NCBI GenBank assembly: GCA_014381825.1
Contig: JACNKX010000075.1
Coordinates: forward strand, 62,001 to 126,000
Source: Planctomycetota bacterium
GTDB taxonomy: Bacteria > Planctomycetota > Planctomycetia > Pirellulales > Pirellulaceae
Reading direction: 5' to 3'
DNA length: 64,000 nt
The translations under genes and the position numbers were made by a program. The notes beneath the pieces are model-generated. The model worked only from the letters and a program-made list of their open reading frames with translations, did no database searches and was not told where the DNA came from. Below are positions 62,269-64,000 of this stretch, in pieces (position 1 is the stretch's first letter; the number at the start of each line of letters is the position of its first letter).

Positions 62269-63687
62269 ATGAGCGATGACAAACTGTTGAGCTACAATCC
62301 AGCGGGCGTTTTCCTCGACGATACCGGCATCTCTCAGGCGGATCTCAAAGCACTCGCACCACAACTGGAAACCGCTCGCCGTGAAGCGCTCGCCGACGTT
62401 GAACTGTTTCGCTCGGGCGGTGCCATTCCGTCTGAGAAGGAACCGCTCGATTCGGCATTCATCGACATGCCAAATCGCTTGCTCGCGGAGTACCAGAAGG
62501 ATCGTGACGCGAGCGAACTCGGTCGAATGCTGAAAACCGCAGAGCAGTTGCGAGAGTCGGTCGACCGAGTCGTCGTGCTCGGGATCGGAGGATCGTACAT
62601 GGGGGCTCGAGCATTGATGGACGCCTGTTGCGAACCCTATTTCAACGAATTGTCGCGCGCCGAACGAGGCAGTCGGCCTCGGATGTACTTTGAAGGCAAT
62701 AACGTCGACAACGACGCATCGCAGGGCTTGCTGCGGCTGCTTGGCAATGGGAAAGTCGCCAAAACGGTCGGTGATCGCTGGGCGATTGTTGTCATCAGCA
62801 AGAGCGGAGGGACCTTGGAAACGGCAGCTGCATTCCGACAGTTCCTTGCGAAGTTGCGAAGTTCATGCGGCGGCGATGAAGCTGCCTTGGGCAAGTTAGT
62901 CGTACCCGTGACCGGAACGAGCGGTCGGCTGTTTGAACTTGCTGGCGCACTCGGCTGCCGCGATATCTACAACGTGCCGGACGGAGTTGGTGGGCGATTT
63001 TCAGTACTGTCAGCTGTTGGATTACTCCCCGCAGCCGTGCTTGGCTTGGACGTCGTCAAACTCTTGGAAGGTGCCGTGGCAATGAACAAACACTTCCAAT
63101 CGGCGGCTCCCGGTGAGAATACGGTGCTGGACTTCGTTGGCGTCTCGCACTTGCTGGAACAGCAACGAGGAGCGAGCATCCGCATCATGTCGGTCTGGTC
63201 AAAGGCGCTCGAAGCCGTCGGCCTCTGGTACGACCAATTACTCGCCGAAAGCTTAGGCAAAGCGGAGAAGGGAGCGACGCCGCTGACGACCGTAAACACG
63301 CGCGACCTCCATTCGCGTGCACAACAGCATCAGGAGGGGCGACGAGATAAACTGGTTACAAACGTCATCGTCGACAACTGGCGCTGCGATTCACTCGCGG
63401 TCGGGCACAGCGATCTCGATCAAGACAAGCTGAACGACCTGGCCTATAAGACGCTTCCAGAGTTGATGAGCGCGGCAATCCAAGGCACAAACGAGGCCTA
63501 CCGAGAAGACAATCGCCCGACGGCCGATATTCATCTACCAGATACGTCCGAAGCTTCAATCGGCCAGCTGTTCCAGATGCTGATGCTCGCTACGGTCGTT
63601 GAAGGTCGACTGATGGGAATCAACCCGTATGGCCAGCCCGGAGTCGAAGGCTACAAGAAGAATATGAATCGGATTCTTGGCAAGTAG
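62269..63687 (+). CDS. pgi: Glucose-6-phosphate isomerase
   Basis: A 472-residue phosphoglucose isomerase. ATG 62269 behind AAGGA is chosen over an open frame 16 codons longer. Blocks seen are VVVLGIGGSYMGARALMDAC, the sugar-phosphate site VVISKSGGTLETAAAFRQFL, GGRFSVLSAVGLLPAAVLGL, and the C-terminal TVVEGRLMGINPYGQPGVEG with the last lysine region YKKNMNRIL. The form is the shorter bacterial type. It is divergent from apgM across a 210-bp promoter region. Confidence 0.94.
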   Translation: MSDDKLLSYNPAGVFLDDTGISQADLKALAPQLETARREALADVELFRSGGAIPSEKEPLDSAFIDMPNRLLAEYQKDRDASELGRMLKTAEQLRESVDRVVVLGIGGSYMGARALMDACCEPYFNELSRAERGSRPRMYFEGNNVDNDASQGLLRLLGNGKVAKTVGDRWAIVVISKSGGTLETAAAFRQFLAKLRSSCGGDEAALGKLVVPVTGTSGRLFELAGALGCRDIYNVPDGVGGRFSVLSAVGLLPAAVLGLDVVKLLEGAVAMNKHFQSAAPGENTVLDFVGVSHLLEQQRGASIRIMSVWSKALEAVGLWYDQLLAESLGKAEKGATPLTTVNTRDLHSRAQQHQEGRRDKLVTNVIVDNWRCDSLAVGHSDLDQDKLNDLAYKTLPELMSAAIQGTNEAYREDNRPTADIHLPDTSEASIGQLFQMLMLATVVEGRLMGINPYGQPGVEGYKKNMNRILGK

Positions 63688-63832
63688 CGGCAACGGTTGA
63701 CACGGCCGTCAGCGCCCGTGCTGAAGGAGTAAAGGGTTGAACTACGTTTGATTGTCTTACCCCGCTGCGCGTTGCACTACGCCGAACGTGACTCCGCCTT
63801 GCAGCCGTGGCTTGTTGGACGACTCGACGCTG

Positions 63833-64000
63833 CTATTGATCTTCGTCTTCGAATACGCCCAAAGGAATCTCGCTGGCGTCTTCATTGTGATCGTCGAAGT
63901 ACCACGAATTATTGCCAAACGCGTATTCGCGATATGCGAACATATCAGACGGGGCGAAAACGTCGCCAAGCTGGTTGACATCTGAATAGACGTTGAGAAG
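63833..64000 (-). CDS. C-terminus of a gene entering from the right edge
   Basis: A minus-strand frame is open from the window edge to a TAG at 63835-63833 and encodes 55 residues with natural-looking composition: LNVYSDVNQLGDVFAPSDMF, then AYREYAFGNNSWYFDDHNED and an acidic tail ending VFEDEDQ. No family is recognised from this fragment. Other frames here are longer but have poorer residue composition. The gene is convergent with pgi. Confidence 0.5.
   Translation of the reverse strand, partial: LLNVYSDVNQLGDVFAPSDMFAYREYAFGNNSWYFDDHNEDASEIPLGVFEDEDQ

Noticed and set aside
63757-63981. A 74-codon minus-strand frame at the right edge
   Set aside because: A different minus-strand frame (63833-64000) runs off the edge with much more protein-like residues; this one is probably its shadow.

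Overview
The window is chromosomal DNA of a planctomycete, most likely a Pirellula/Rhodopirellula-type member of the Pirellulales. The evidence is the density of families typical of that phylum: DUF1559 pseudopilin-like proteins, DUF1501/DUF1552 Tat-exported proteins, DUF1549/DUF1553 and DUF1587-DUF1585 cytochrome-like proteins, a TIGR03000 repeat protein, CRTAC1/TPR pairs, and ATP synthase subunits with enlarged exported N-termini. No rRNA, tRNA or CRISPR array was recognised.

Layout. 1-4709 (minus): F-type ATP synthase operon (AtpI-like, a, c, b, delta, alpha; alpha runs off the left edge). 4710-5650: long gene-free stretch with two hairpins. 5651-7306: DUF4912 protein and a small membrane protein. 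7611-15350 (plus): Mrp/Mbh-type cation/proton antiporter operon in the order E-F-G-(DUF4040+MbhE)-B-C-D-D-small-D. 15351-24182: DUF3179-like protein, DUF1559 pseudopilin, small lipoprotein, a TPR/CRTAC1/TPR run, and a convergent haem-motif VCBS lipoprotein.

24268-29113 is the accessory highlight: a 4.85-kb element with perfect 27-bp terminal inverted repeats and an 8-bp target duplication. It carries an IS1-family transposase and cargo: a three-gene operon (ribbon-helix-helix protein, RNase H-fold-like protein, non-RD Hanks-type kinase), a Panacea-type antitoxin with a putative toxin, and two small Cys-rich proteins. The ribbon-helix-helix operon and the transposase are divergently transcribed from promoters whose -10 boxes lie in the same GTCGTTAC motif. 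I therefore infer that one repressor controls both cargo and mobility.

29603-46596 holds housekeeping and planctomycete genes: DUF1501, a Nudix-like protein, cysteine desulfurase and IscA-like protein, CobL (CbiET), a LmbE-like deacetylase, isoaspartyl peptidase, TPR lipoprotein, Gly/Ser/His-rich TIGR03000 protein, an HTTM pair, a MacA/permease pair, and a two-gene arginine-catabolic unit (ornithine cyclodeaminase-like plus arginine dihydrolase-like). 46819-59580 has two planctomycete surface/export clusters (DUF1587-1585 + DUF1552; DUF1549/1553 + DUF1501 + PPC protein), a serine/threonine dehydratase-like gene, and two long REP-like hairpins. 59795-63687 has a zinc-ribbon DUF1559 protein and a divergent glycolytic pair (apgM, pgi). 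A partial gene enters from the right edge.
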